Source: Spongiibacter sp. IMCC21906 (GTDB lineage Bacteria; Pseudomonadota; Gammaproteobacteria; Pseudomonadales; Spongiibacteraceae). Taken from it: 64,000 nt of DNA. The position numbers were made by a program, and so were the translations under genes. Below the pieces are notes generated by a model. It saw only the letters and a list, made by a program, of their open reading frames with translations, ran no database searches and was not told where the DNA came from. Below are positions 25,679 to 35,221 of the stretch, piece after piece; the stretch's first letter is position 1; every line of letters starts with the position of its first letter. Location: the NCBI RefSeq assembly GCF_001010805.1, contig NZ_CP011477.1:2619001-2683000 (forward strand), read 5' to 3'.

Positions 25679-27070
25679 TTAAGCCGTTTCTTTGTCGAGT
25701 GATGGCAAACGGACAATAACTCGTAAGCCCGGCTGATTATCTTCTAAAACAATGCTCCCGGCATGAAGCGTCGTCACCGCTTTCACCAAACTTAAACCCA
25801 GACCGTTGCCGGGATGCCGACTACGACTATCTTCTATTCGGTAAAATCGTTGAAACACTTTGTCTCTATCCCTTATTGGAATTCCTACACCAGAGTCAGC
25901 CACTTCAATACAGATATCTTCAACATCAAGCGATAAGGCAATATCCAATACGCCAAACTCCGGAGTGTATTTAATGGCGTTATCCATTAAATTGGCAAAA
26001 GCCTGAAAGAGTAAATTGCGATCACCCCGAACCGTTAATGCCGACGTCATATTAATATTAAGTTGTTGTTGTTTTTCTAGGGCCAGCGGTTCGTAAAGCT
26101 CGATCACATCCGAGATCAAGGTGCACAAATCAACGTCAGCAAAACCAGAACGGCGATTTCCCGATTCCACCTGCGCTATACGCAGCAAAGCATTAAACGT
26201 GCCCAGCAAGCCATCAGCTTCATCGATCAAGCTTTGCATTTTCTCCTTGGATTCATCGCCATCGCATTCATCTTGCAAGTCACTGAGACCTCCCCGTAGC
26301 CGGGTTAAAGGGGTACGCAAATCATGGGCAATATTATCTGAGACTTGGCGAACACCATTCATTAACACTTCGATTCTATCTAACATCTGATTGAGGTTTT
26401 TTGCCAAGCGACGATAATCTCCAGCGCTGTCTTTAATATTAAAGCGCTCACCAAAGTCACCCGACATAATTCGTCGCAAGCTGGTATTAATATGTTCAAT
26501 TCTACGGAGGGCTAACGCTGACACCACAGCACTACCCAAGGTACCCAACACAATCGTCGCCAACATGCTGCGAGTAAGCGCACCGACAACCAATTTAGTA
26601 CTGCTGATAACATCGGCATAATGCCTGGCCACTAATACATATTCACCACTAGGCAACTGTCGCGAGTGGGCAATAAACTCGGTGCCTACCGGCTTTAAAA
26701 AATCCATTAACGCCTCAGGCTTAAAACCAGACCAACCATCTCTGCCTTCTGCAATATTTGGCCAAGCATCAAGATTACCTGCAATTTTTTGCCGCTGAGC
26801 ATCACTTACATAATAGAAAAACCGAATCAAGCTATCTGGGCCACTGTGGCTTTTGATAAGCGCATCGATGCCCTCTGCACCACTACGCTGATATTCAGCT
26901 GCAAGCGCGTTGACTTCATCTTTTAACGATTGCTGCACATCATCAAAAAAACCATAGGCGATAAAGGCGTATATCACCGCCAATACCAAAAACACCGACA
27001 CCCCAAGCCATGCCACATAGCCGACAAAAAACCGGAAGGTAAAACTGCTGAAAATTTTACTCAGTATCAT
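25679..27070 (-). CDS. Sensor histidine kinase
   Basis: A 463-aa membrane kinase. It has an N-terminal transmembrane helix (about 13-40), a periplasmic sensor (about 45-160), a second helix (about 163-188), a HAMP region, and a dimerisation/phosphoacceptor domain with His249 in NIAHDLRTPLTRLRG. The ATP-binding domain has DSGVGIP and GNGLGLSLVKAV. It overlaps the response-regulator gene upstream by 14 bp. The stimulus cannot be inferred from sequence. Confidence 0.92.
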   Translation of the reverse strand: MILSKIFSSFTFRFFVGYVAWLGVSVFLVLAVIYAFIAYGFFDDVQQSLKDEVNALAAEYQRSGAEGIDALIKSHSGPDSLIRFFYYVSDAQRQKIAGNLDAWPNIAEGRDGWSGFKPEALMDFLKPVGTEFIAHSRQLPSGEYVLVARHYADVISSTKLVVGALTRSMLATIVLGTLGSAVVSALALRRIEHINTSLRRIMSGDFGERFNIKDSAGDYRRLAKNLNQMLDRIEVLMNGVRQVSDNIAHDLRTPLTRLRGGLSDLQDECDGDESKEKMQSLIDEADGLLGTFNALLRIAQVESGNRRSGFADVDLCTLISDVIELYEPLALEKQQQLNINMTSALTVRGDRNLLFQAFANLMDNAIKYTPEFGVLDIALSLDVEDICIEVADSGVGIPIRDRDKVFQRFYRIEDSRSRHPGNGLGLSLVKAVTTLHAGSIVLEDNQPGLRVIVRLPSLDKETA

Positions 27071-27734
27071 CTAAGGTATACCCAGCGCCTCTCACCGTAT
27101 TCAGTAGCTGTTGATCAAAGCCCTTATCAATTTTTTGTCTTAAGCGACTAATATGCACATCTATGACATTGGTCTGGGGGTCAAAATGATAATCCCAAAC
27201 ATTTTCAAGCAGCATGGTTCGAGTCACAACCTGTCCTGCATTACGCATCAAATATTCTAATAACTTGTATTCTCTGGGTTGTAGGGTCAGGGGTTGTCCG
27301 CCACGGTTCACCTTGTGCGAAATAAGGTCCATCTCTAAATCGGCCACCCGCAAGCGGGTGACTTCCCCACTGGATTCCCGGCGGCGCATAATCACCTCAA
27401 TACGCGCCTGCAGTTCAGCAAAGGCAAAGGGTTTGACCAGGTAATCATCTCCTCCCGCCTTTAAGCCTTTGACCCGGTCATCGACCTCACCCAAGGCACT
27501 GAGAATAAGTGCTGGCGTCATATTATTGGCCGCTCTCAGGGTTTGGATAATGGTAAGGCCATCAACGTTGGGCAGCATTCGGTCTACAATCAATGCATCG
27601 TAGTTTTCGGTAGTGGCCTTTATCAGCCCCGCTTTGCCATCGGCAGCGTGTTCTACCTCGTAACCACACTCTTTAAAGCCTTTAACAATGTACTGCGCCA
27701 CACTGCTGTCGTCTTCAATAAGTAATACCCGCAT
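27057..27734 (-). CDS. OmpR/PhoB-family response regulator
   Basis: A 225-aa receiver plus winged-helix DNA-binding protein. The phospho-acceptor is Asp51 (IVDRMLPNVDG), with EDD acidic residues near the N-terminus and the conserved Lys in VKPFA. The C-terminal domain (about 125-225) has LQPREYKLLEYL and VIDVHISRLRQKID. It is the first gene of the two-component pair and is divergent from a small secreted protein, which may be a target. Confidence 0.92.
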   Translation of the reverse strand: MRVLLIEDDSSVAQYIVKGFKECGYEVEHAADGKAGLIKATTENYDALIVDRMLPNVDGLTIIQTLRAANNMTPALILSALGEVDDRVKGLKAGGDDYLVKPFAFAELQARIEVIMRRRESSGEVTRLRVADLEMDLISHKVNRGGQPLTLQPREYKLLEYLMRNAGQVVTRTMLLENVWDYHFDPQTNVIDVHISRLRQKIDKGFDQQLLNTVRGAGYTLDDTE

Positions 27735-27892
27735 GGAGTCTATCCTGTTTAGTTATTTCTATTATTGAAAGCAATCCGCTATCTCCCCTGCGGAAACTCA
27801 CCATCGCCGCGGGTACATTTACTTATTTTGCTCTGTACCGTGTATCGCTAATCTTTAATCATTGTCAAGCCACTCTTTAGAGCGGAAATAAA

Positions 27893-28381
27893 ATGCTAGC
27901 AACAAAGATAATAAATAGCGTAGCGATCATTGCAGCTCAATTCTGTAAACCCGTTTTGGCTCTCATCCTGACAGCAATTGGCGTACCTGGGTTAGCGGCC
28001 TCTATAAGCGAAGATGCAAATTATATTGGTCACACATTGCCACAAGAAAAATACCAAGGCTACCAACCTAGTATGACCGTGTTTGTTGAGCAAGACGCCA
28101 ACGGCCAGTTTCATGCCATCAATACCGAACAAGCTCGATTTAATCGCGTTTGGATGAATCAAGACAGCGCAAGAACCGGCAACGATGCAATCAAAGCCTT
28201 ATTCAAGATGGCCGTGAAACATCTCTACCGTAGCGTTTACCGGCAAGCTGGGGGCAGCAAATACTATGTTCCTGATGAAGAAGGCCGCATTCACTTAAGC
28301 GGACGCCAAAAAACGGAATTGGACTACCGCCTGCGAATGAGCAGCAGCAATGTTGAAGTCAGCATGAAATACAGTTTCTAG
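27893..28381 (+). CDS. Hypothetical exported protein
   Basis: A 162-aa protein of unknown family. A long hydrophobic N-terminus (residues 1 to about 35, ending GLAAS) looks like a signal peptide. The mature part has no Cys and is rich in polar residues, ending in VEVSMKYSF, whose terminal Phe is reminiscent of outer-membrane proteins. It is divergent from the response regulator with a 158-bp shared intergenic region, so it may be controlled by that system. Confidence 0.55.
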   Translation: MLATKIINSVAIIAAQFCKPVLALILTAIGVPGLAASISEDANYIGHTLPQEKYQGYQPSMTVFVEQDANGQFHAINTEQARFNRVWMNQDSARTGNDAIKALFKMAVKHLYRSVYRQAGGSKYYVPDEEGRIHLSGRQKTELDYRLRMSSSNVEVSMKYSF

Positions 28382-28465
28382 GCTACCACCTGCTCGCTCT
28401 CGGCTTCAAAAGGCCTTCAGCTCTGCTACAATTCGCCCATTATTTGCAATTGAGTTTTCGCTTAG

Positions 28466-28969
28466 ATGGCCGAGCCCACCTCCACCGCTACTTCAACACC
28501 AGCAACCGACCACCCAAATGCAGGGGTCATCAGACGACTTATGGCCATGGTATACGACGGGTTTCTGTTGTTTGCCGTACTGTTTATTGCCGGTGCCATT
28601 CCGACTTTAATTCTCAGCCCCGAACATATCAAAGACTCCCCGCAAACAGGTACCGTTGTTCACGAGCTAAGTAGTGGCGCTGGCGGCTGGCTCTATCAAC
28701 TGTATCTACTGAGCATTATTGTTATGTTCAACAGCATTTTTTGGCGCAAGCAAGGCCAGACCTTGGGCATGCAAGCTTGGCGTTTAAAACTCGTTAGTTT
28801 AAATGGCGACAAACCCAGCTGGGGACAATGCATTATTCGCGTCTTTGCCAGTTTTTTGTCGCTACTGCCCTGCGGCTTGGGATATTTATGGTTAGTCGTC
28901 GATAAACAGCAACTCGCCTGGCATGATCGCTTGTCTAAAACCAAGGTATTACTGCTACCTAAACGCTAA
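28466..28969 (+). CDS. RDD-family membrane protein
   Basis: A 167-aa inner-membrane protein with an RDD domain. The first helix carries IRRLMAMVYDGFLLFAVLFI (Arg and Asp), two more helices follow (LYLLSIIVMFNSIFW and an aromatic segment after IIRVFASF), and it ends in HDRLSKTKVLLL, a typical RDD tail. The function is unknown; some members have been linked to Na+/H+ transport. It is convergent with the HlyD-like gene. Confidence 0.82.
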   Translation: MAEPTSTATSTPATDHPNAGVIRRLMAMVYDGFLLFAVLFIAGAIPTLILSPEHIKDSPQTGTVVHELSSGAGGWLYQLYLLSIIVMFNSIFWRKQGQTLGMQAWRLKLVSLNGDKPSWGQCIIRVFASFLSLLPCGLGYLWLVVDKQQLAWHDRLSKTKVLLLPKR

Positions 28970-28989
28970 CGATGCTGTCTGTTTCAGGC

Positions 28990-29907
28990 TTAAGGTTGAC
29001 TCGATACTTGCGCTGATGAGGCGTCAGCGACTTGATCGCTGTGCAATGTCACCGAAACCGTACGTCCGGCAATTAGCGCCACCTCTTTTGGCACCTCATC
29101 AATGGCAATGCGTACCGGGATGCGCTGGGCAAGACGAATCCAGCTAAACGTCGGATTCACATTGGCCAACAGGGTATCGGCTGACGTGCTGCGCTCTCGG
29201 TCTTCAATTCCAACCGACCAGCCCTGCACGTGTCCTTGGAGCTTTTTGCTTTCTCCCATCACCCGAATCTCGGCCAACGCGCCAACGCGAATATTGGCGA
29301 GCTTCGTCTCTTCAAAATACCCCGTCACATAAAATGAATCCGAATCGACCAAGGTCATCATTGCCTCGCCTTCAGACGCATAGGCACCCGGGCGCAGGGA
29401 CAAATTGGTGACAATGCCATTAACGGGTGCCGTTACCGTTGCCAGACCCAGATTAATATTCGCTAAATCAAGCTCAGTTTGGGCCTGGTGATAATTTGCC
29501 CTCGCTGACTCCAAGTCAGATATGTGCTCATCTTTCTGTTGCTGACTGGCAACGGTATCAAGGCGTTGATAGCGCTTATTTTCCCGATCAGCCTCATTTA
29601 AATCGGCCTTGGCTACCTCAAGGCGGGCACGGGCTCTTTCCACCGCGTTTTCTAAGCGCTTGTGGGCAATGGTATATAACAAATCACCCTTTTTAACTTC
29701 CTGATTATCCGTCACATAAACTGTTTCAATACGCCCGGACAAATCCCCTGCAATAGGAACCACATCCGCGCGAATTTTGCCGTCGCGGGTTTGCGGTGCG
29801 TAGGTGTAGTAATTAAACAGTTTCCACAACATAGTCGCCGCCACCGCAACCACACAGAAGGTTACCGTCACTTTGAGTACTTTTGTAAAGCCGTTGTAAG
29901 TAGACAT
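28990..29907 (-). CDS. HlyD/AaeA-type membrane fusion protein
   Basis: A 305-aa periplasmic adaptor with one N-terminal transmembrane helix (about 12-30). It has a biotinyl-lipoyl-like hairpin (GDLSGRIETVYVTDNQEVKKGD), coiled-coil helices (about 80-145) and the barrel segment ATVTAPVNGIVTNL. It is the last gene of a MarR-FUSC-DUF1656-HlyD operon typical of AaeAB-like aromatic acid or toxic-compound exporters. Confidence 0.88.
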   Translation of the reverse strand: MSTYNGFTKVLKVTVTFCVVAVAATMLWKLFNYYTYAPQTRDGKIRADVVPIAGDLSGRIETVYVTDNQEVKKGDLLYTIAHKRLENAVERARARLEVAKADLNEADRENKRYQRLDTVASQQQKDEHISDLESARANYHQAQTELDLANINLGLATVTAPVNGIVTNLSLRPGAYASEGEAMMTLVDSDSFYVTGYFEETKLANIRVGALAEIRVMGESKKLQGHVQGWSVGIEDRERSTSADTLLANVNPTFSWIRLAQRIPVRIAIDEVPKEVALIAGRTVSVTLHSDQVADASSAQVSSQP

Positions 29908-29929
29908 AATAAAAACGCTTTCTCTATCT

Positions 29930-30127
29930 CTAAACCGACGTAAGAAAAAACAAGACGCCAGTCATGATTAAAAAAATCGACGTGTCAAAAATCGGCCGAT
30001 GCCAGATAAACCGATAAGCATTGCTCGCCTCTAATAGACACGAAAGCACAATCCGCCCCGCAAAACCCAGTAACATGCACAGAAGAAATGGCGGTAAAAA
30101 TACCCCGCCTATATCCAGCTCAGCCAT
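29930..30127 (-). CDS. DUF1656 small membrane protein
   Basis: A 65-aa protein with two hydrophobic helices (about 9-30 and 45-64). The DUF1656 family is nearly always found between FUSC permeases and HlyD adaptors, as here, and probably is a small subunit of the exporter. The start overlaps the FUSC stop codon by one base. Confidence 0.85.
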   Translation of the reverse strand: MAELDIGGVFLPPFLLCMLLGFAGRIVLSCLLEASNAYRFIWHRPIFDTSIFLIMTGVLFFLTSV

Positions 30128-32085
30128 TACTCCTCCACGCCTAGTGGCACTTGATGGAACATCGCCAATCGCAACCCAGATAGCGCCCGTACCACTCGGT
30201 CTGAATGGCCGCTATTTACCCGCAAGCTCATTGCCAATGCCGCGTCGATATCTGCCAAGAGGCTTGCAGGCGGATTGAGCACGTTCAGCTCTCGACCAAA
30301 GTGACTAAGCAGCGCCTCGATCCTCAAACGTGACTCACCCTCACACTGGTTAATATGTATGCGTAGCGTCGCAACGTTAGCCCCCACTCTTAACACGGAC
30401 AGCACGCTGACATTCGATTTCTGCCAGGCACTTGTTAAGCGCGCAGCTGTCATGGCGACTCGGTCCAAGGAATGATTAATATAGATATCTCTAGCCCGGG
30501 GGCTTGCGCGACGGCTTAAGCCTACAATGTCTTTCATTTCTCGTTTGAGTGTACGCTGCAATGCTTTTTCAGCCCCCCAAGGCCGAAACAAGCTGGCACA
30601 TAAAAATGCCGCGTAAATTCCCATCAAACTCGCTACTGCCGCTTCCAAATAAACATTAAAAGCAAAGGGCGAATAATGTCCCTGTAAATTGATATTGCTC
30701 AAGCCCAGCGCCATCACCAATGTGGCTAAAGGATTAGTCGCAGCCCAAGCGCCAATCGGTAACATAAACACAGCCATCACCATTACAAAGCTGACAAAGT
30801 CTTCCGCCATCGGCAATAAGCCATAACAAAGTAATGCACTTAAGAATAGCGCCAAACAGGCAAAGCGCCCAAAGGTGGCAATGGCAACCCCTGGCTCATC
30901 CACACCGCCAAAGAAAGCAATGGCCACAGTACCTAAAATCGCCATATTGGCGCCCTGATTCCAGCCCGTAAAATACCAAACCACACAGATAATACTGTAA
31001 GTGCACAATACCCCTGCAGCCATACGCATGGCGTGATCAATATCGATAGGTAGTGGGAATGGCCTCGCTCGATTAAGCTCTTCGTTGAGTTGCCTATCAA
31101 GCTTGTCACCCCGCTTGAGTGACTGGTCTATCACATTGACACCGTGCCAATAATCCAGCATTTCCTCCAACATATCGGCGAGGGTTTCAAAGATCATTTT
31201 CTGCCAAAGACTATTAGCTTGGCTTTCGGCCAATCCATGCAAGCGCGACCCATAGTCCGCCGCTGCAGCTTGTCCATGATGCAAGCCATGTCGCGCTTCT
31301 TCTAAAAAGGGTTCAAGCAAAGCGCGGCCATGTTCATCTAAACTCGCTACTCGACTACTGATGCCAGACAATAAGGGCACCATCGCCAACAGTCGCCGCT
31401 GAATGGCCACGGCCTTTTTAAGATCTCGTTTATCGAGCATGGGGTCATAACGAAGTTGCGCGTTGAGCTGGGATAAAGCAGCGATATCCGCCAAGGTTTT
31501 TATCCGCTCATGCTCTACCGCGCCCTGCTGAAGTTCGCCATCCAGCACGGCCTCAGCCCAATGCCGCATATCCGGCAACCACCGCGCCAAACTCGCCTGC
31601 AGCTGTTTGGCATGAGACATGGGGAATAAACCATCAATCAAGGTCGTGGCCAAAATACCAAGGCCAACTTCAGTCAACCGCGATATGACGACAGAAAACA
31701 TGGATTCTGGGTGATCCACCCCCGCCACCGCAACCAACATAAGGGTGAGGGAAAAGAGCTGAAAGCCGTAGGCTCTAGGCGTTCTATCCAGTGCTGCCAA
31801 GGCAAAACTAAGCGTGGCAAACAAACCGGCAAAAATAATAAGCAGCAGCGGAGTGCTACCAAACAACGCAGCAATTAGCAGGCTGACCAGACCAGCACAT
31901 AATGTTCCCGCAAAGCGAAATACAGCCTTTGAGCGAATGGCGCCAGAAAACGGGTTCATCAGCACGCAGCAGGTGACCAATGCCCAATAGGGTTGCTCCA
32001 AACCCAATGAAGCTGCGGTGGCAAATGCCGACATACCAGCGACAAAAAGTTTTAGTGAAAAAATCCAATCCTTTAAGGCAAACAT
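30127..32085 (-). CDS. FUSC/AaeB-type efflux permease
   Basis: A 652-aa inner-membrane protein of the FUSC family. There are two membrane blocks of about five to six helices each (residues 10-150 and about 345-490) and cytoplasmic parts between and after them. It has the N-terminal family pattern SLGLEQPYWALVTCCVLM. It likely exports aromatic carboxylates or other small organic compounds together with the HlyD and DUF1656 proteins. It lies 6 bp downstream of marR, suggesting repression by it. Confidence 0.88.
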   Translation of the reverse strand: MFALKDWIFSLKLFVAGMSAFATAASLGLEQPYWALVTCCVLMNPFSGAIRSKAVFRFAGTLCAGLVSLLIAALFGSTPLLLIIFAGLFATLSFALAALDRTPRAYGFQLFSLTLMLVAVAGVDHPESMFSVVISRLTEVGLGILATTLIDGLFPMSHAKQLQASLARWLPDMRHWAEAVLDGELQQGAVEHERIKTLADIAALSQLNAQLRYDPMLDKRDLKKAVAIQRRLLAMVPLLSGISSRVASLDEHGRALLEPFLEEARHGLHHGQAAAADYGSRLHGLAESQANSLWQKMIFETLADMLEEMLDYWHGVNVIDQSLKRGDKLDRQLNEELNRARPFPLPIDIDHAMRMAAGVLCTYSIICVVWYFTGWNQGANMAILGTVAIAFFGGVDEPGVAIATFGRFACLALFLSALLCYGLLPMAEDFVSFVMVMAVFMLPIGAWAATNPLATLVMALGLSNINLQGHYSPFAFNVYLEAAVASLMGIYAAFLCASLFRPWGAEKALQRTLKREMKDIVGLSRRASPRARDIYINHSLDRVAMTAARLTSAWQKSNVSVLSVLRVGANVATLRIHINQCEGESRLRIEALLSHFGRELNVLNPPASLLADIDAALAMSLRVNSGHSDRVVRALSGLRLAMFHQVPLGVEE

Positions 32086-32091
32086 GGGCGA

Positions 32092-32562
32092 TTAGCGTTG
32101 CGCTGGTTTTTTCTGTAGAAACTGAACCGTTCTTTTCTCAAAAAGCCGCATCAAGCGCGTTGCCGACTCAATCTCTTCCACCGACAGGTCTCCCAGTATT
32201 TCTGCCCTCAACTCCGCAATGGCGACCTCCATATTAGCAGCCAATGTTTTGCCAGCGGGCAGCACAAAAATCATTTTGCTTCTGCGGTTATTAGGTATAC
32301 TTCGGCGAGCCAGCAACCCCGCTTCCTCGGCCTGATCCAGAATACGCACCATAGCCCCCGGGTTAACCCCCACATCCTCGGCCAGTACAGATTGACGGAT
32401 GCCTTCATCACCTCGCCTGGCCGCTAAAATCACCGCCGAAGCCATAGAGGTCGACAAGCCGGAATCCGCAAGCACTTGGCTAACCGCTTGTAACCAGATG
32501 CGTCGAACGGGCTGCAGGCTGTTAGTAAAATCAAAAAGAGACTGAGCATGATGTTTTTTCAT
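32092..32562 (-). CDS. MarR-family transcriptional regulator
   Basis: A 156-aa winged-helix repressor. The HTH region is QSVLAEDVGVNPGAMVRILD and the wing is RRSIPNNRRSKMIFVLPAG. As first gene of the FUSC exporter operon, it very likely autorepresses it and is released by the exported compound or a related ligand. Putative operator palindromes lie 30-75 bp upstream. Confidence 0.85.
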   Translation of the reverse strand: MKKHHAQSLFDFTNSLQPVRRIWLQAVSQVLADSGLSTSMASAVILAARRGDEGIRQSVLAEDVGVNPGAMVRILDQAEEAGLLARRSIPNNRRSKMIFVLPAGKTLAANMEVAIAELRAEILGDLSVEEIESATRLMRLFEKRTVQFLQKKPAQR

Positions 32563-32591
32563 TCCCTCACGCTAGCAGTAAATACACTATC

Positions 32592-32638
32592 ATTAAATAA
32601 GCAACCATTGCTTTTGCAACACTATTTAATAAGCAAAC
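32592..32638. promoter_or_regulatory. Candidate MarR operator region
   Basis: Two near-identical direct repeats (attaaataagcaacc at 32592-32606 and atttaataagcaaac at 32624-32638) are spaced 32 bp, about three helical turns. Between them are two overlapping palindromes, AGCAAccaTTGCT (32600-32612) and TTGCttttGCAA (32608-32619). The position upstream of marR fits an operator. Confidence 0.5.
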
Positions 32639-32806
32639 CCCGTGACCGTAATCACAAGAAATCACTGCCGCAAGATAAAGTCAAAAAGTGCTTTTTATAC
32701 CGCATCCAAAAGACACAATGGAAACTTCAATGAAAAGCGAGATAAGGGATCAGAAAAAACAAAATGAAAAGCCCAGTAAACTCCTTAGCCTAAATTCAGC
32801 AATCGT

Positions 32807-34330
32807 TTAGTAAACGTCCCGTAGATAGCGGCCTTGGTCGGCAAGACGATCCACCGCATCTTCGCCCATCACCTGACGAAGCGCATCATCAACACCCTCC
32901 CCCATGCCCAAACGACTGCCACACACCATCACCGTGGCGCCGTCGGCAAGCCACTCCTGCAAAACCGCAGCCGACTCAAGAAGCCGGTGCTGAACATAGC
33001 TCGGCCGCTCCGAACCACGTGAAAACACCAAGTCCAGCCGAGGCAAAAACCCATCGCGTTGCAGTTCAGCAATTTGCTGCTGGTATATTCTATCGGTGAC
33101 AGGGCTGCGCTCGCCAAAGATCAACCAGTTGCGAGTAATGCCGTGCTGACGCCTAGCCTGTAAATGCCCCCATAAACCCGCAAGGCCAGAGCCACTGCCA
33201 ATTAAAATGAGAGGCTTGGTGTTAGGCGGGCTATTAAATAAAGGATTAGGCCTTAACCTTAGCCACTGCTGTTGCCCGATACCCAAACCCTGGCTTAGCC
33301 AAGCAGAGGCTAGCCCGAGCTTGCCAGCTTCGTCACAACGCTGGCGCATCAGCAGCTCCAGAACGCCATCGGTTGGGATTGAGGCAATGGAATACTCACG
33401 TTTATTATGCAGCGGTAAAGTCTGGATCCATTGTCGCAGTTGCAGCGATGTCGAAAACAGCTCGCCACCCGCATCGAGGAGCTTACGATCTTGCAGCAAC
33501 GCAACTAACTCAGGGTCGCTTAGGGGCTTGCCATCAACCGTATTGATCGTCGCCAGAAAAGCCCGACAAATATCGACACTATTCCGTGGCACCAGCTCAG
33601 CAATATCACCGGCCTGCCAATTCAGCTGCTCAGGATTCAGCGCCGAAAAACGCAAGCGAATCAGCGCCTCACTAGCACTTTTGGGGTTGAGTGTTTGCCT
33701 CTCAAGCAAGGTCCAAGGCTGAAATTTTTCTGTTAATGCTTGGCTCACCTCAAAGCGATCGGCATTATTCCCCGTGGCTTGCTGCAACCACATTTGCGCT
33801 GCTTTAAAATCAGGGTCTTGGCTAGAGTCCAGTTCAAGCCGCTCAAACAAGCTTCGGGCACCAAGCTTTTTTAAGCCGCTATCCAATCTGCGACCAAAGG
33901 CGCAGAAGTCAGGATAATGACTATCCCCCAGGGCCAGCACCGCGTATTCAAGGTGAGCCAAGTCGGTTGGTTTGATTTGTTTCAGTAGCTGTTTTTCAAA
34001 ACGAACTCCGTTGTCCGGAGCCTCGCCATCACCATAGGTGCTAACCACAAATAAAGCTCTGCTGGCCCCGCTCAGCGTTTTATTATTAACGCGATTTAAG
34101 GGCAATAAACTGGCGTTGCTGTCTAAGCCCCCACAGGCAGCTTCGGCCAAGCGCAACGCATTTCCAGACTGACTGGCGTAAGCCACAATCACACCATTAT
34201 CAACAAGCTCAGCTTGACCAAAAGTGGTTTTTGGATGATGCCGCAAGTAATGGCGATAACAGCACACGCACAGCACAATATAGCCTGCAACGGATAGCAG
34301 GCTATAAAGTAGTTTTTCCCATTCTTGCAT
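32807..34330 (-). CDS. Membrane-anchored diflavin reductase (CysJ-like)
   Basis: A 507-aa flavoprotein with one N-terminal transmembrane helix (about 8-27). A flavodoxin FMN domain follows (YASQSGNALRLAE, STYGDGEAPDN, ALGDSHYPDF), then an FAD domain (REYSIAS) and an NADPH domain (IGSGSGLAGLWGHL), ending in RYLRDVY. Such proteins carry electrons from NADPH through FAD and FMN. Next to PepSY genes and siderophore receptors, they are thought to feed electrons to the inner membrane for ferric-siderophore reduction. It is last in the PepSY-DUF2271-DUF4198-flavoprotein operon. Confidence 0.85.
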   Translation of the reverse strand: MQEWEKLLYSLLSVAGYIVLCVCCYRHYLRHHPKTTFGQAELVDNGVIVAYASQSGNALRLAEAACGGLDSNASLLPLNRVNNKTLSGASRALFVVSTYGDGEAPDNGVRFEKQLLKQIKPTDLAHLEYAVLALGDSHYPDFCAFGRRLDSGLKKLGARSLFERLELDSSQDPDFKAAQMWLQQATGNNADRFEVSQALTEKFQPWTLLERQTLNPKSASEALIRLRFSALNPEQLNWQAGDIAELVPRNSVDICRAFLATINTVDGKPLSDPELVALLQDRKLLDAGGELFSTSLQLRQWIQTLPLHNKREYSIASIPTDGVLELLMRQRCDEAGKLGLASAWLSQGLGIGQQQWLRLRPNPLFNSPPNTKPLILIGSGSGLAGLWGHLQARRQHGITRNWLIFGERSPVTDRIYQQQIAELQRDGFLPRLDLVFSRGSERPSYVQHRLLESAAVLQEWLADGATVMVCGSRLGMGEGVDDALRQVMGEDAVDRLADQGRYLRDVY

Positions 34331-34348
34331 GGCGGCAGAGTGCCTTAT

Positions 34349-35170
34349 TTACTGTGGCAAAACCTCGAGGGTGGCAACATAACCACCTTGGCGCTTTTTA
34401 GCAGGCGCCTTGGCCTTAGCGTCTTCATACTCAGCTTCAAGCCAATACATGCCAGCTGCAGGCCACGTTAAGCTCACTACGCCGTCTTTATCCGCTGTCA
34501 GTTTGATCTCATCCTGGCTATTCCGGTAGCGCATTGCCCCAGGAACCACCATCACACTGGTACCCGCTGCGGGTTCACCATCGATCAAAAACCGAAACTT
34601 GGCCTGCTCACCGGCAAATAAATCATTGGGGTGAGTAATGGGCTGCATCTCTAAGCCTTCGTTACTCAGTGCCAAAGCTGTTTTGCTAGGCTGGCCAGAA
34701 GTCACAAAGGTTTCCATGCGCCGAGAGCTGTAGCTCACTTGCAGGTTTTTAGCATCTTTAGGCACTGATTTTTCAAAATCACCTGGCTTAACGGCCTGAC
34801 CTCGTCCCGGCCAGCGGCCACGCTTGCCATCTTCGGTTTCCCAGCTGGCACGCAGACCACTGCTAGCGCTAAAAATTTTATAGGTCCCTTCTTGCTTCAG
34901 CTCAACATCAAAAGTGCTACGGTATTTACCGGTGTTGGCATTTTGCGCTTCAACGTTACCGCCATCGGGTCCCATCACTTGCAGTGAATTTAAACGCATG
35001 GGGGCATGATCCGCGTAAAACAAATCGTTGGACACTGCCGCATCAACGGTGACCCAAGGGGCATCGCCAGACAAAACCGTTGCCGCAGGCAAAAACCAGG
35101 CGCGATGCGCGCTGGCAACAGCAGGCACACACAAAGCGACTGCGATTAACACCGTTTTCAAATTTTTCAT
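34349..35170 (-). CDS. DUF4198 periplasmic protein
   Basis: A 273-aa exported protein of the DUF4198 family, sometimes annotated as a nickel/cobalt-uptake accessory. A signal peptide ends at AVASA, leaving a mature N-terminus beginning HRAW, where a free N-terminal His could bind metal. Beta-sandwich segments follow (FRFLIDGEPAAGTSVMVVPG, MYWLEAEYE). It sits between DUF2271 and the diflavin reductase, so a periplasmic metal-handling role in iron uptake is plausible but unproven. Confidence 0.8.
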   Translation of the reverse strand: MKNLKTVLIAVALCVPAVASAHRAWFLPAATVLSGDAPWVTVDAAVSNDLFYADHAPMRLNSLQVMGPDGGNVEAQNANTGKYRSTFDVELKQEGTYKIFSASSGLRASWETEDGKRGRWPGRGQAVKPGDFEKSVPKDAKNLQVSYSSRRMETFVTSGQPSKTALALSNEGLEMQPITHPNDLFAGEQAKFRFLIDGEPAAGTSVMVVPGAMRYRNSQDEIKLTADKDGVVSLTWPAAGMYWLEAEYEDAKAKAPAKKRQGGYVATLEVLPQ

Positions 35171-35221
35171 GACATCTCCTTTAGCAAGACCGGCATGGCC
35201 TGGCAGATCAATAAATAAGAC

